From positions 3,658,001-3,722,000 of the forward strand of contig NZ_CP107930.1 in the NCBI RefSeq assembly GCF_036021035.1: 64,000 nucleotides of DNA. The letters run 5' to 3'. The stretch comes from Kineococcus sp. NBC_00420. Lineage in GTDB: Bacteria; Actinomycetota; Actinomycetes; Actinomycetales; Kineococcaceae. Shown here one piece after another: positions 53,874-62,716 of the stretch. The position numbers and the translations under genes are program-made. How positions within the stretch are numbered: position 1 is the first letter of the stretch; each line of letters starts with the position of its first letter. A model generated the notes under the pieces. It ran no database searches. It was not told where the DNA came from and saw only the letters and a program-made list of their open reading frames with translations.

Positions 53874-54686
53874 GTGCTCGGACGTGAACGGGTCGAGATC
53901 AAGACCCCCGAACAGATCCAGAAGATGCGTGCGGCGGGGCTGCTGACGTCCGCGGCCCTGGAGTCGGTGCGGGCCGCCCTGCGGCCCGGGATCACTCCGA
54001 AGGAGCTGGACGCCATCGGCGCGGAGGTCATCCACGCGGGTGGTGGGACGTCCAACTTCCTCGGTTACCACGGCTACCCGGCCACGCTCTGCATCTCGGT
54101 CAACGAGGTCGTCGTGCACGGGATCCCCGGCGACACCCCGCTCGTGGCGGGCGACGTCGTCTCGATCGACGGGGGAGCGGTGGTCGACGGCTGGCACGGC
54201 GACTCCGCCTTCACCGCGATCGTGGGTGAGCCGGACGACGCCGGCGACGCGGAACTGGTCGAGATCACCCGTCAGGCGCTCTGGGCGGGCATCGCAGCCC
54301 TCGACGCACGCGGGAGGGTCGGCGACGTCGGCGCGGCCGTGGAGGACGCCGTGGACGGCCGCCTGGGCATCGTCGACGGCTACACCGGCCACGGGATCGG
54401 CACGGCCATGCACATGGCGCCCGACGTCCTGAACTACCGGGTCCGCGAGAAGGGCCCCAAGGTCCGTCCCGGCATGGTGCTGGCCATCGAGCCGATGTGC
54501 ACCCGTGGGGGGATCGAGACCGACGTCCTGCCGGACGACTGGACCGTGGTCACCTCCGACGGCACCCGCGCCGCGCACTGGGAGCACACCGTGGCCGTCC
54601 TCGACGAGGGCCTCTGGGTGCTGACCGCACCCGACGGGGGCGCCTCGGAGCTCGCGGCGTTCGGGGTCCAGGTCCCTTCCGCCTGA
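53874..54686 (+). CDS. map: Type I methionine aminopeptidase
   Basis: The 270-residue metalloprotease has the metal ligands of the family: two aspartates in IDGGAVVDGWHGDSAFT, the histidine in GHGIGTAMH, and glutamates in LAIEPMC and WEHTVAV. It removes N-terminal methionine from new proteins. GTG 53874 lies 12 bases after adk. Confidence 0.98.
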   Translation: MLGRERVEIKTPEQIQKMRAAGLLTSAALESVRAALRPGITPKELDAIGAEVIHAGGGTSNFLGYHGYPATLCISVNEVVVHGIPGDTPLVAGDVVSIDGGAVVDGWHGDSAFTAIVGEPDDAGDAELVEITRQALWAGIAALDARGRVGDVGAAVEDAVDGRLGIVDGYTGHGIGTAMHMAPDVLNYRVREKGPKVRPGMVLAIEPMCTRGGIETDVLPDDWTVVTSDGTRAAHWEHTVAVLDEGLWVLTAPDGGASELAAFGVQVPSA

Positions 54687-54798
54687 CCCCGCCAGGGGCT
54701 GCGGCGCCGCCCCCCGCGGTCGGGTGCTGGAGCCGGCGCGCAGCGCCGGACGCGTCTTGTGTTGCGCCCCAGCCCACTTCAGCGGCATCATCGCCCGA

Positions 54799-54828
54799 TT
54801 TCGTCTCAGGCGCGCCGTCACGTAAGCT
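54799..54828 (+). promoter_or_regulatory. Possible promoter of infA
   Basis: TTTCGT (54799-54804) and TAAGCT (54823-54828) lie 18 bp apart in the 237-nt gap before infA. The -10 is good and the -35 is weak. A start near 54835 would leave a 90-nt leader. The rest of the gap has no gene. Confidence 0.5.
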
Positions 54829-54923
54829 TGACCGTCGGTCCGCCATGCCTCCTCGTTCGCACGTTCTGTGCTCACGAGGGCCGGGCTGATCCCGAACCGA
54901 CACTTGATGGAAAAGCGGAGGAC

Positions 54924-55145
54924 ATGCCGAAGAAGGACGGCGTCATCGAGATCGAAGGCACCGTGATCGAGGCCCTGCCGAACGCGATGTTTCGCGTCGA
55001 GCTGAGCAACGGTCACAAGGTGCTCGCCCACATCTCGGGGAAGATGCGCCAGCACTACATCCGCATCCTCCCGGAGGACCGGGTGGTCGTCGAGCTCAGC
55101 CCCTACGACCTGTCCCGCGGGCGCATCGTCTACCGCTACAAGTGA
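54924..55145 (+). CDS. infA: Translation initiation factor IF-1
   Basis: The 73-residue OB-fold protein matches IF-1 throughout ([66 protein letters not shown]). It blocks the A site during initiation. ATG 54924 follows GCGGAGGAC. Confidence 0.98.
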   Translation: MPKKDGVIEIEGTVIEALPNAMFRVELSNGHKVLAHISGKMRQHYIRILPEDRVVVELSPYDLSRGRIVYRYK

Positions 55146-55206
55146 CCCACCCACTGGCCGCCGATCCCCGCTCCCCGCGGGCGGGGTCAGCACGACCGGA
55201 GAAGCG

Positions 55207-55320
55207 ATGAAGGTCAAGCCGAGCGTCAAGAAGATCTGCGACAAGTGCAAGGTGATCCGCCGTCACGGTCGGGTCATGATCATCTGCGACAACCTGCGTC
55301 ACAAGCAGCGTCAGGGCTGA
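55207..55320 (+). CDS. rpmJ: 50S ribosomal protein L36
   Basis: This 37-codon gene encodes [19 protein letters not shown] followed by a short basic end. Cys11, Cys14, Cys27 and His32 form the zinc site of the C+ form of L36. ATG 55207 follows GGAGAAGCG. Its place between infA and rpsM is the usual one. Confidence 0.97.
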   Translation: MKVKPSVKKICDKCKVIRRHGRVMIICDNLRHKQRQG

Positions 55321-55390
55321 GCTCCGGCTCACCCAGCAGTCGATCCACGGAAAGGTCACCGCACGCAGACGGTGGCACCCAGCGCAGGAC

Positions 55391-55438
55391 CCTCCGACCG
55401 CAGCACGAGCCGCGGTCGGTGACACCCCCGGTCGGAGG
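55391..55438 (+). promoter_or_regulatory. rpsM leader with two mutually exclusive hairpins
   Basis: CCTCCGACCG (55391-55400) can pair with CGGTCGGAGG (55429-55438) for 10 bp, or its inner part CCGACCGC (55394-55401) can pair with GCGGTCGG (55412-55419) for 8 bp. The two helices share a strand, so the 188-nt leader between rpmJ and rpsM may switch state. The ligand is unknown. Confidence 0.5.
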
Positions 55439-55508
55439 CCGGGGACCCGCAGGAGACGGCGGGGCAGGTCCTGCACCAGACCTCCGCGACAGATAGGGAC
55501 CATCCCGC

Positions 55509-55889
55509 ATGGCACGTCTCGTCGGCGTCGACCTCCCCCGCGAAAAGCGGCTGGAGATCGCGCTCACGTACATCTACGGCGTCGGTCGCACGCGAGCCCA
55601 GGAAACCCTGGCCGCGACGGGCGTGAGTCCGGACCTGCGCGTCCGCGACCTCACGGACGACGACCTGGTCGCGCTCCGCGACCACATCGAGGGCAACTAC
55701 CGCGTCGAGGGTGACCTCCGCCGCGAGGTGGCCGCCGACATCCGCCGCAAGGTGGAGATCGGTTGCTACCAGGGCCTGCGGCACCGCCGCGGTCTGCCCG
55801 TCCGCGGGCAGCGCACCAAGACCAACGCGCGCACCCGCAAGGGCCCGAAGCGCACCGTGGCCGGCAAGAAGAAGGCCGGTCGCAAGTAA
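55509..55889 (+). CDS. rpsM: 30S ribosomal protein S13
   Basis: The 126-residue protein has the S13 pattern [33 protein letters not shown] and [38 protein letters not shown]. It contacts the large subunit and P-site tRNA. ATG 55509 follows AGGGAC. Confidence 0.98.
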   Translation: MARLVGVDLPREKRLEIALTYIYGVGRTRAQETLAATGVSPDLRVRDLTDDDLVALRDHIEGNYRVEGDLRREVAADIRRKVEIGCYQGLRHRRGLPVRGQRTKTNARTRKGPKRTVAGKKKAGRK

Positions 55890-55990
55890 CCGTCGCAGTC
55901 TGACGGCGCGGTCCGCCAGCGGGCCGCCTCGCGAACCCACGGGTTCGCCCTCGATCTCAGTCGCCGCAGTACACCAGGAGCCCGGAGAGC

Positions 55991-56398
55991 ATGCCTCCCA
56001 AGAGCCGTACGGCCACGGCGACGCGCAAGCCGCGTCGCAAGGAGAAGAAGAACGTCGCGCACGGTCACGCGCACATCAAGTCGACGTTCAACAACACGAT
56101 CGTCTCGATCACCGACCCGACGGGCGCGGTCATCGCGTGGGCGTCGGCCGGTCAGGTCGGGTTCAAGGGGTCCCGCAAGTCGACCCCGTTCGCTGCGCAG
56201 ATGGCCGCCGAGGCGGCCGCGCGTCGTGCGCAGGAGCACGGCATGCGCAAGGTCGACGTCTTCGTCAAGGGACCGGGTTCCGGCCGCGAGACCGCGATCC
56301 GTTCCCTCCAGGCCACCGGCCTGGAGGTCGGCGCGATCCAGGACGTCACCCCCAGCCCGCACAACGGCTGCCGGCCGCCCAAGCGTCGGCGCGTCTGA
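55991..56398 (+). CDS. rpsK: 30S ribosomal protein S11
   Basis: The 135-residue protein has the S11 core [46 protein letters not shown] and ends [11 protein letters not shown]. It lies on the small-subunit platform. ATG 55991 follows AGGAGCCCGGAG. It is followed by rpoA with no rpsD between. Confidence 0.98.
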   Translation: MPPKSRTATATRKPRRKEKKNVAHGHAHIKSTFNNTIVSITDPTGAVIAWASAGQVGFKGSRKSTPFAAQMAAEAAARRAQEHGMRKVDVFVKGPGSGRETAIRSLQATGLEVGAIQDVTPSPHNGCRPPKRRRV

Positions 56399-56407
56399 CG
56401 TCGGTGC

Positions 56408-56435
56408 GGTCCCGCAGGCCCAGGCCTGCGGGACC
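56408..56435 (+). terminator. Hairpin between rpsK and rpoA
   Basis: A perfect 12-bp stem (56408-56419 with 56424-56435) with loop CCAG lies 10 bases after rpsK, where rpsD stands in many other bacteria. No T-run follows, so it may only attenuate or stabilise the mRNA. Confidence 0.5.
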
Positions 56436-56540
56436 CACCTGATCGGACCAGTTCTCTGATCGAGTCAGACCCCGTCGGCGGACCGATGCTGACGGGCGTG
56501 CGGGGCGTCATATGGCGGACGCCCGCGGGAAGGAACCTCC

Positions 56541-57554
56541 GTGCTGATCGCACAGCGCCCCACCCTCACCGAGGACGTCGTCGACGAGTACCGCTCGCGC
56601 TTCGTCATCGAACCCCTCGAACCCGGCTTCGGGTACACCCTCGGCAACTCGCTGCGCCGCACGCTGCTGTCGTCCATCCCGGGCGCGGCCGTGACGAGCC
56701 TGCGGATCGACGGTGTGCTCCACGAGTTCACCTCCGTGCCGGGGGTCAAGGAGGACGTCACCGAGATCGTCCTCAACGTCAAGAACCTCGTGGTCTCCTC
56801 GGAGCACGACGAACCCGTCGTGATGTACCTGCGCAAGCAGGGGCCGGGCGCGGTCACCGCGGCCGACATCGCCCCGCCCGCGGGGGTCGAGGTCCACAAC
56901 CCCGACCTGCACATCGCGACGCTCAACGGCAAGGGCAAGCTCGAGCTGGAGCTGACGGTCGAACGCGGCCGCGGCTACGTCTCGGCGGCGCAGAACAAGA
57001 CGGGTGAGCAGGAGATCGGCCGCATCCCGGTCGACTCGATCTACTCCCCCGTCCTGAAGGTGACGTACAAGGTCGAGGCGACCCGCGTCGAGCAGCGGAC
57101 GGACTTCGACCGTCTCGTCGTCGACGTCGAGACCAAGCACGCCATCACCCCGCGCGACGCCGTGGCGTCCGCGGGCAAGACGCTGACCGAGCTGTTCGGT
57201 CTGGCCCGTGAGCTCAACGTCGAGGCCGAAGGCATCGACATGGGTCCCTCGCCGACCGACGCCGCGCTGGCGGCGGACCTCGCGCTGGAGATCGAGGCGC
57301 TGGACCTCACCGTCCGGTCCTACAACTGCCTCAAGCGCGAGGGCATCCACACCGTCGGGGAACTGGTCTCGCGCAGCGAGGCCGACCTGCTCGACATCCG
57401 CAACTTCGGGCAGAAGTCCATCGACGAGGTGAAGGCCAAGCTGGTCGGCATGGGCCTGCACCTCAAGGACTCCCCGCCCGGGTTCGACCCGAGCGCCGTC
57501 GTCAACGACTTCGAGGACGACGACGCGTCGTTCGCCGAGGACGAGCAGCTCTGA
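56541..57554 (+). CDS. rpoA: RNA polymerase alpha subunit
   Basis: The 337-residue protein has the alpha-NTD ([33 protein letters not shown], the dimer core) and the alpha-CTD ([48 protein letters not shown]) that binds UP elements and activators, ending in an acidic tail. GTG 56541 follows GGAAGGAAC. Confidence 0.98.
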   Translation: MLIAQRPTLTEDVVDEYRSRFVIEPLEPGFGYTLGNSLRRTLLSSIPGAAVTSLRIDGVLHEFTSVPGVKEDVTEIVLNVKNLVVSSEHDEPVVMYLRKQGPGAVTAADIAPPAGVEVHNPDLHIATLNGKGKLELELTVERGRGYVSAAQNKTGEQEIGRIPVDSIYSPVLKVTYKVEATRVEQRTDFDRLVVDVETKHAITPRDAVASAGKTLTELFGLARELNVEAEGIDMGPSPTDAALAADLALEIEALDLTVRSYNCLKREGIHTVGELVSRSEADLLDIRNFGQKSIDEVKAKLVGMGLHLKDSPPGFDPSAVVNDFEDDDASFAEDEQL

Positions 57555-57564
57555 CCGTCCGTCG

Positions 57565-57593
57565 CCCCTCCCCCCGCTGACGCGGGGGAGGGG
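57565..57593 (+). terminator. Hairpin between rpoA and rplQ
   Basis: A C-rich strand (57565-57577) pairs with GCGGGGGAGGGG (57582-57593) with one bulged C. The stem ends at TAAAACC just before the rplQ ribosome site, so a role in mRNA stability or attenuation is likelier than full termination. Confidence 0.4.
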
Positions 57594-57614
57594 TAAAACC
57601 GAGGAGACAACAAC

Positions 57615-58226
57615 ATGCCCACCCCCACCAAGGGTCCGCGGCTCGGCGGCGGGCCGGCCCACGAGAAGCTGATCATCGCCAACCTGGCGACGGCCCTCTT
57701 CGAGCACCGCAGCATCACCACCACCGAGGCCAAGGCCAAGCGGATGCGTCCGTACGCCGAACGCCTGATCACCTTCGCGAAGAAGGGTGACCTGGCGGCC
57801 CGCCGCGAGGTCATGAAGACGATCCGCGACAAGTCCGTCGTGCACTTCCTCTTCACCGAGATCGCGCCGGCCATGGCCGAGCGCAACGGTGGGTACACCC
57901 GCATCGTCAAGATCGGGCCCCGCAAGGGCGACAACGCCCCCATGGCGGTGATCCAGCTCGTCATGGAGCCGGTCAGCGCCAAGCAGGGTGTCGTCCGCGA
58001 GGCGGAGCGCGCCGCCGCGGCGACCGCTCCGGCGGCCGACGAGGTCGTCGTCGGTGACGAGGCCCCCGCGGCCGAGTCCACCGACGCGAACCAGGTCGAG
58101 GCCGGCAGCGTGGACCAGCCCGACACCCTCCCCGACGCGGACGCCCCGGCGACCGCTGACGAGGGTGTCGAGGTCGACGCCGCCGAGGCCGACCCGAGCG
58201 ACGAGAACACGAAGGACCAGGCCTGA
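57615..58226 (+). CDS. rplQ: 50S ribosomal protein L17 with acidic tail
   Basis: The 203-residue protein has the L17 domain in about its first 120 residues ([52 protein letters not shown]) and then about 80 residues of Ala, Asp, Glu and Pro low complexity. The tail is of a kind seen in actinobacteria. ATG 57615 follows GAGGAGAC. It lies at the end of the alpha operon. Confidence 0.97.
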   Translation: MPTPTKGPRLGGGPAHEKLIIANLATALFEHRSITTTEAKAKRMRPYAERLITFAKKGDLAARREVMKTIRDKSVVHFLFTEIAPAMAERNGGYTRIVKIGPRKGDNAPMAVIQLVMEPVSAKQGVVREAERAAAATAPAADEVVVGDEAPAAESTDANQVEAGSVDQPDTLPDADAPATADEGVEVDAAEADPSDENTKDQA

Positions 58227-58303
58227 GCGCCTCCCTTCACCCCGACGAGCCCGTCCTCCCCGACACCGGGGAGGGCGGGCTCGTCCGCGTTCCCCCCGGC
58301 GTC

Positions 58304-59137
58304 GTGCGGGTGCGACTGGACCTCGGCTACGACGGCACCGCCTTCTCCGGCTGGGCCGAGCAGCCGGGGTTGCGCACCGTCCAGGGCGAGCTGACCGCCG
58401 GGCTGGCCCGGGTCCTGCGCCTGGACCCCGCCCCCCGGCTCACCGTGGCGGGGCGCACCGACGCCGGGGTGCACGCGAACGGCCAGGTGGCCCACGTCGA
58501 CGTCCCGCGCGCCCGCTGGGACGCCGTCCCGGGCCGGTCGGGCACGGAGCCCGCAGCGGCCCTCGTACGGCGCCTGGCGGGCGTCCTGCCGCCCGACGTG
58601 CGGGTGCACCGGGCCGGGCTCGCCCCCGAGGGTTTCGACGCCCGCTTCAGCGCCCTGCGCCGCCGCTACGCGTACCGCGTCTGCGACGACCCCGCGGGGC
58701 TCCCGCCGTTGCGGCGCTTCGACGTCCTGCACCACCGCCGCCCCCTCGACCTGGGCGCGATGGACCTCGCGGCGCGCAGCCTCGTCGGCCTGCGCGAGTT
58801 CGCCGCGTTCTGCCGGCCCCGGGAGGGCGCCACGACCGTGCGGACCCTGCTGGCGTACTCGTGGACCCGGGACGGTGACGGTCTGCTCGTGGCCGACGTG
58901 CAGGCGGACGCCTTCTGCCACTCGATGGTGCGCGCCCTCGTCGGCGCCGCGCTGGCCGTGGGTGACGGCCGTCGCGACGTCGCCTGGCCCCGGCTGGTGC
59001 AGGACGCCGCGGTGCGCGACCCCACCGTCGCGGTCGTCGCAGCGCAGGGACTGACCCTCGAGGAGGTCGTCTACCCCGCCGACGGGGACCTGGCCGCGCG
59101 CGCCCACGAGGCCCGTGCGGTGCGCACGCTCCCCTGA
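58304..59137 (+). CDS. truA: tRNA pseudouridine(38-40) synthase TruA
   Basis: The 277-residue enzyme has the TruA core: [26 protein letters not shown], the catalytic aspartate in [19 protein letters not shown], the RRRYAYRV block and [18 protein letters not shown]. It modifies U38-U40 in tRNA anticodon arms. GTG 58304 is the first plausible start after rplQ; the ribosome site is weak. The truA position behind rplQ is common in actinobacteria. Confidence 0.96.
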   Translation: MRVRLDLGYDGTAFSGWAEQPGLRTVQGELTAGLARVLRLDPAPRLTVAGRTDAGVHANGQVAHVDVPRARWDAVPGRSGTEPAAALVRRLAGVLPPDVRVHRAGLAPEGFDARFSALRRRYAYRVCDDPAGLPPLRRFDVLHHRRPLDLGAMDLAARSLVGLREFAAFCRPREGATTVRTLLAYSWTRDGDGLLVADVQADAFCHSMVRALVGAALAVGDGRRDVAWPRLVQDAAVRDPTVAVVAAQGLTLEEVVYPADGDLAARAHEARAVRTLP

Positions 59138-59188
59138 GCGGGTGGCCCGGGCGGCGCGCCCGGGTGGTCGTGGGGCAGGGTGGTGGGT

Positions 59189-59689
59189 GTGCCCACGCTC
59201 GTCGTCGTCCGCCACGCGAAGGCCGATTCGCCGGTAGGACTCCAGGACATCGCCCGCCCCCTCGCCGAACGGGGGAAGGCGGACGCCGTCGAGGCCGGTC
59301 GGTGGCTCGCGGAGAACGTCGGTGGCTGCGACCTGCTGCTGACCTCGCCCGCCCGCCGGACCGAGGAGACCACCGCGCGCCTGCTGGACGGGTGGGGCGT
59401 CGCTCCGGTCGTCGTCGACGAGGAGCGGCTCTACGAGGCCTCGCTCGGTGACCTGCTGCGCATCGTGCGGGGTCTGGACACCGACCGCCCCGACGCGACC
59501 GTCGTGATCGTCGCGCACAACCCCGGCGTGAGCTCCCTCGTCGAGGCCCTCACCGGTGAGGTGAGCCAGCTGCGCACCGGGGGCATCGCCGTCGTCGCGG
59601 TGCAGGGGGAGTGGGCCGACGCGGACACCACCAGCTGCAGCCTGACCCACCAGCACACCGCCCGCGCGGAAACCGGCGGCGAGCACTAG
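59189..59689 (+). CDS. SixA-type phosphohistidine phosphatase
   Basis: The 166-residue protein has the histidine phosphatase RHAK motif at its start (PTLVVVRHAKAD), the LTSPARRTEETTARLL second block and the VAHNPGVSSLVEAL histidine motif. SixA-like enzymes dephosphorylate phosphohistidine in phosphotransfer proteins; others act on small phosphates. GTG 59189 gives the usual short N-terminus; a GTG at 59180 is an alternative. It lies between truA and an ABC-F gene on the same strand. Confidence 0.88.
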   Translation: MPTLVVVRHAKADSPVGLQDIARPLAERGKADAVEAGRWLAENVGGCDLLLTSPARRTEETTARLLDGWGVAPVVVDEERLYEASLGDLLRIVRGLDTDRPDATVVIVAHNPGVSSLVEALTGEVSQLRTGGIAVVAVQGEWADADTTSCSLTHQHTARAETGGEH

Positions 59690-59714
59690 CCACCGCACGG
59701 CAGACTGGTCGCCC

Positions 59715-61418
59715 GTGGCGGGATCTGGGAACAGCGGTGGGCACGTCGACGTCTCGGGGGTCGGGCACGAACTGCCGGACGGGCGCCCCCTCCTCGACGG
59801 GGTGTCGTTCCGCGTCGCCGACGGGTCGACGACCGCGCTGATCGGTCCCAACGGCACCGGCAAGACCACCCTGCTGCGGCTCATCGCCGGGGACGAACCG
59901 GTGCAGGAGGGCGCGATCGCCCGCAGCGGCGGGCTCGGCGTGATGCGTCAGTTCGTCGGTTCCGTCCGCGACGAGACCTCGGTGGCCGAACTCCTCGTCT
60001 CCGTCGCCCCCGAGGCCCTGCGCCGAGCGTTCGCGGCCGTCGAGACCGCCGAGACCGCGATGGTCGAGGAGGAGTCGGAGAAGTCCCAGATGCGCTACGC
60101 GCAGGCCCTGGCCGACTTCGGTGACGCCGGCGGGTACGAGCAGGAGGTCCTCTGGGACGAGTGCACCTCGGCCGCGCTGGGGATGTCGTTCGAGGCCTGC
60201 CGGTACCGGCCGGTGCGGACGCTCTCCGGCGGGGAGCAGAAGCGCCTCGTCCTGGAGGCGTTGCTGCGCGGACCCGAGGGCGTCCTGCTGCTCGACGAAC
60301 CCGACAACTACCTCGACGTCCCCGGCAAGCGCTGGCTGGAGGAACAGCTCCGCGCCACGACGAAGTCGGTGCTGCTGGTGAGCCACGACCGGGAACTGCT
60401 CTCCGCTGCGGCGGAACGCATCGTGACGCTGGAACCCGGTGCGCTGGGTGCGGTCTCCTGGACCCACGGGGGTTCCTTCGCCGACTACGGCGCGGCCCGC
60501 CAGGCCCGCGGGGAACGGCTGGAGGAACTCCGGCGGCGCTGGGACGAGGAACGCGTCAAGCTCCGCACCCTCGTCGTGACCCTGCGGGAGAAGTCGAAGT
60601 TCAACGACGGCATGGCCTCGCGCTACGCCGCCGCCCAGACCCGGCTCGCGAAGTTCGAGGAGGCCGGTCCGCCGCAGGCGCCCCCGGCGGCCCAGGACGT
60701 CCGGATGCGGTTGCAGGGCGGGCGGACCGGCAAGCGCGCCGTGGTCGTGGAGGGCCTGGAGCTGACGGGCCTCATGAAGCCCTTCGACGCCGAGCTGTGG
60801 CTGGGGGACCGGGTCGCGGTCCTCGGGGCGAACGGTTCCGGCAAGTCGCACTTCCTGCGGTTGCTGGCCGCCGGCGGCTCCGACCCCGACGCCGAGCACC
60901 GCCCGGTGGACGAGCACGTCCCCGACCCCGTCGCGCACCGCGGTTCCGCACGCCTCGGGGCGCGGGTGCGGCCGGGGTGGTTCGCCCAGACCCACGAGCA
61001 GCCCTCGCTGGTCGGCAAGACCCTGCTGGACGTCCTGCACCGCGGGAACTCCCACCGCTCCGGCCTGGACCGCGAGGCGGCCTCGCGGGCGCTGGACCGC
61101 TACGGCCTGGCCGAGGCCGCGGAACAGCGCTTCGAGCACCTCTCCGGGGGTCAGCAGGCCCGGTTGCAGATCCTGCTGCTGGAGCTGTCCGGGGCGACGC
61201 TGCTGCTGCTGGACGAACCGACCGACAACCTCGACCTGCACTCCGCGGAGGCGCTGGAGCAGGCGCTGGGGGTCTTCGAGGGGACGGTCGTGGCCGTCAC
61301 CCACGACCGCTGGTTCGCCCGCGGTTTCGACCGCTTCCTGCTCTTCGGCGAGGACGGTCGGGTCGTGGAGACACCGGAGCCCGTGTGGGACGTCAGCCGG
61401 GTCGAACGGGCGCGCTGA
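59715..61418 (+). CDS. ABC-F family ATPase
   Basis: The 567-residue soluble protein has two ABC domains and no membrane segment. Domain 1 has Walker A GPNGTGKTTL (about 44-53), signature LSGGEQKR and Walker B VLLLDEPDNYLD; domain 2 has Walker A GANGSGKSH, LSGGQQAR and LLLLDEPTDNLD, with a charged linker between them (about residues 250-320). ABC-F proteins act on the ribosome, in translation control or antibiotic protection; which applies here is not evident. The site beside rplM-rpsI invites a ribosomal role but proves nothing. Confidence 0.92.
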   Translation: MAGSGNSGGHVDVSGVGHELPDGRPLLDGVSFRVADGSTTALIGPNGTGKTTLLRLIAGDEPVQEGAIARSGGLGVMRQFVGSVRDETSVAELLVSVAPEALRRAFAAVETAETAMVEEESEKSQMRYAQALADFGDAGGYEQEVLWDECTSAALGMSFEACRYRPVRTLSGGEQKRLVLEALLRGPEGVLLLDEPDNYLDVPGKRWLEEQLRATTKSVLLVSHDRELLSAAAERIVTLEPGALGAVSWTHGGSFADYGAARQARGERLEELRRRWDEERVKLRTLVVTLREKSKFNDGMASRYAAAQTRLAKFEEAGPPQAPPAAQDVRMRLQGGRTGKRAVVVEGLELTGLMKPFDAELWLGDRVAVLGANGSGKSHFLRLLAAGGSDPDAEHRPVDEHVPDPVAHRGSARLGARVRPGWFAQTHEQPSLVGKTLLDVLHRGNSHRSGLDREAASRALDRYGLAEAAEQRFEHLSGGQQARLQILLLELSGATLLLLDEPTDNLDLHSAEALEQALGVFEGTVVAVTHDRWFARGFDRFLLFGEDGRVVETPEPVWDVSRVERAR

Positions 61419-61454
61419 CCACGCGTCGACCACGCGCTGACCGCGCGTCGACCA
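61411..61454. repeat. Four tandem 11-bp repeats before the rplM promoter
   Basis: Units CGCG(CT or TC)GACC(A or G) follow one another exactly every 11 bp at 61411, 61422, 61433 and 61444, the first overlapping the ABC-F stop codon. The two forms alternate, giving two 22-bp copies. The repeat ends 20 bp before the -35 of the rplM promoter. The period is close to one helical turn. Confidence 0.7.
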
Positions 61455-61473
61455 CGGCCGCGGCGGAGCCGTT

Positions 61474-61503
61474 TTGACCCGCGGCGTGGACGACAGGTAC
61501 CGT
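61474..61503 (+). promoter_or_regulatory. Promoter of rplM-rpsI
   Basis: TTGACC (61474-61479) and TACCGT (61498-61503) are 18 bp apart. The -35, with the preceding GTT, matches that of the rpsL promoter (GTTTTGACC). The start near 61510 leaves a leader of about 110 nt. Confidence 0.7.
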
Positions 61504-61621
61504 CGGGAGTCGTTGTGCCCACGCAGTGCCTGCCGTCAGCGCCCGGTCTCATGACCTGCGCGCTGCAGGATCTCGAGCGCGGGCCGGTCCGCAATTCGTC
61601 TCGAGGAGATGGGCAACCCCC

Positions 61622-62065
61622 GTGCGCACGTTCACCCCGAAGCCAGGCGACATCGATCACCGCTGGCTCGTCATCGACGCGGAGGACGTCGTGCTGGGCC
61701 GCCTCGCGGTGCAGACCGCGACGCTCCTGCGCGGCAAGCACAAGGCGACCTACGCGCCGCACGTCGACGGTGGCGACTTCGTCATCATCGTCAACGCCGC
61801 CAAGGTGGCCCTCACCGGCTCCAAGCGCGAGCAGAAGGTCGCCTACCGCCACTCGGGCTACCCGGGCGGTCTGAAGGCCACCAGCTACGTCGACCTGCTG
61901 GAGAAGAACCCGGAGAAGGCCGTCGAGAAGGCCATCCGCGGCATGATCCCCCGGAACTCCCTCGGTCGTCAGGTCATGAGCAAGCTCAAGGTCTACGCCG
62001 GCCCGGAGCACCCGCACGCGGCTCAGCAGCCCGTGCCGTACACGATCCACCAGGTCGCGCAGTGA
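61622..62065 (+). CDS. rplM: 50S ribosomal protein L13
   Basis: The 147-residue protein has the L13 pattern ([80 protein letters not shown]). It is an early assembler of the large subunit. GTG 61622 follows GAGGAG. It is paired with rpsI. Confidence 0.98.
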   Translation: MRTFTPKPGDIDHRWLVIDAEDVVLGRLAVQTATLLRGKHKATYAPHVDGGDFVIIVNAAKVALTGSKREQKVAYRHSGYPGGLKATSYVDLLEKNPEKAVEKAIRGMIPRNSLGRQVMSKLKVYAGPEHPHAAQQPVPYTIHQVAQ

Positions 62066-62115
62066 GCCGCGGCAGTCACACCGCCGCACACCCGGCAAAC
62101 TGAGCGAGGAGCATC

Positions 62116-62616
62116 GTGAGCACCGATTTCACCCCTGAGGTCGTCGAGGACATCACCGAGTCCGACGAGTTCACCGGCACGTACACCTCCGAGTCGTCCA
62201 CCCCGGCGACCGGCGGCAACAGCATCATCGCTCCCGGCGGGGCCACCGGCCGCCGCAAGGAAGCCGTCGCCCGCGTCCGCATCGTGCCGGGTACCGGCAA
62301 GTGGACGATCAACGGTCGTGAGCTGGACAACTACTTCCCGAACAAGGTGCACCAGCAGCTCGTCAACGAGCCTTTCCGCGTCACCGCGCTCGAGGGGTCG
62401 TTCGACGTCATCGCCCGCATCCACGGTGGTGGCTCCTCCGGTCAGGCCGGCGCGCTGCGTCTCGGTGTCGCCCGCGCGCTGAACGCGATCGACCTCGAGG
62501 CCAACCGCCCGTCCCTGAAGAAGGCCGGGTTCCTGACCCGCGACCCGCGCGCCATCGAGCGCAAGAAGGCCGGGCTGAAGAAGGCCCGCAAGGCGCCGCA
62601 GTTCAGCAAGCGCTGA
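62116..62616 (+). CDS. rpsI: 30S ribosomal protein S9
   Basis: The 166-residue protein has an acidic/Thr-rich extension of about 35 residues, then the S9 core ([51 protein letters not shown]) and ends RKAPQFSKR, whose tail touches P-site tRNA. GTG 62116 follows GAGCGAGGAGC. Confidence 0.98.
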   Translation: MSTDFTPEVVEDITESDEFTGTYTSESSTPATGGNSIIAPGGATGRRKEAVARVRIVPGTGKWTINGRELDNYFPNKVHQQLVNEPFRVTALEGSFDVIARIHGGGSSGQAGALRLGVARALNAIDLEANRPSLKKAGFLTRDPRAIERKKAGLKKARKAPQFSKR

Positions 62617-62638
62617 TCCAGCGCTCAGCGAGTACCGT

Positions 62639-62674
62639 CACGACGGCCCCGGGAGTCCTCCCGGGGCCGTCGTG
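62639..62674 (+). terminator. Terminator-like hairpin after rpsI
   Basis: A perfect 15-bp stem (62639-62653 with 62660-62674) with a 6-base loop lies 22 bases after rpsI. No T-run follows. It separates rpsI from glmM. Confidence 0.6.
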
Positions 62675-62716
62675 TCACGTCCGGCCGGTGTCGGCCGTGT
62701 GGGGGAGGAACAGAGG

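Noticed and set aside
58020-58878. Plus-strand frame running from the L17 tail into truA as a fusion
   Set aside because: It is out of frame with both real genes and gives an Arg/Pro-rich product with no domain.
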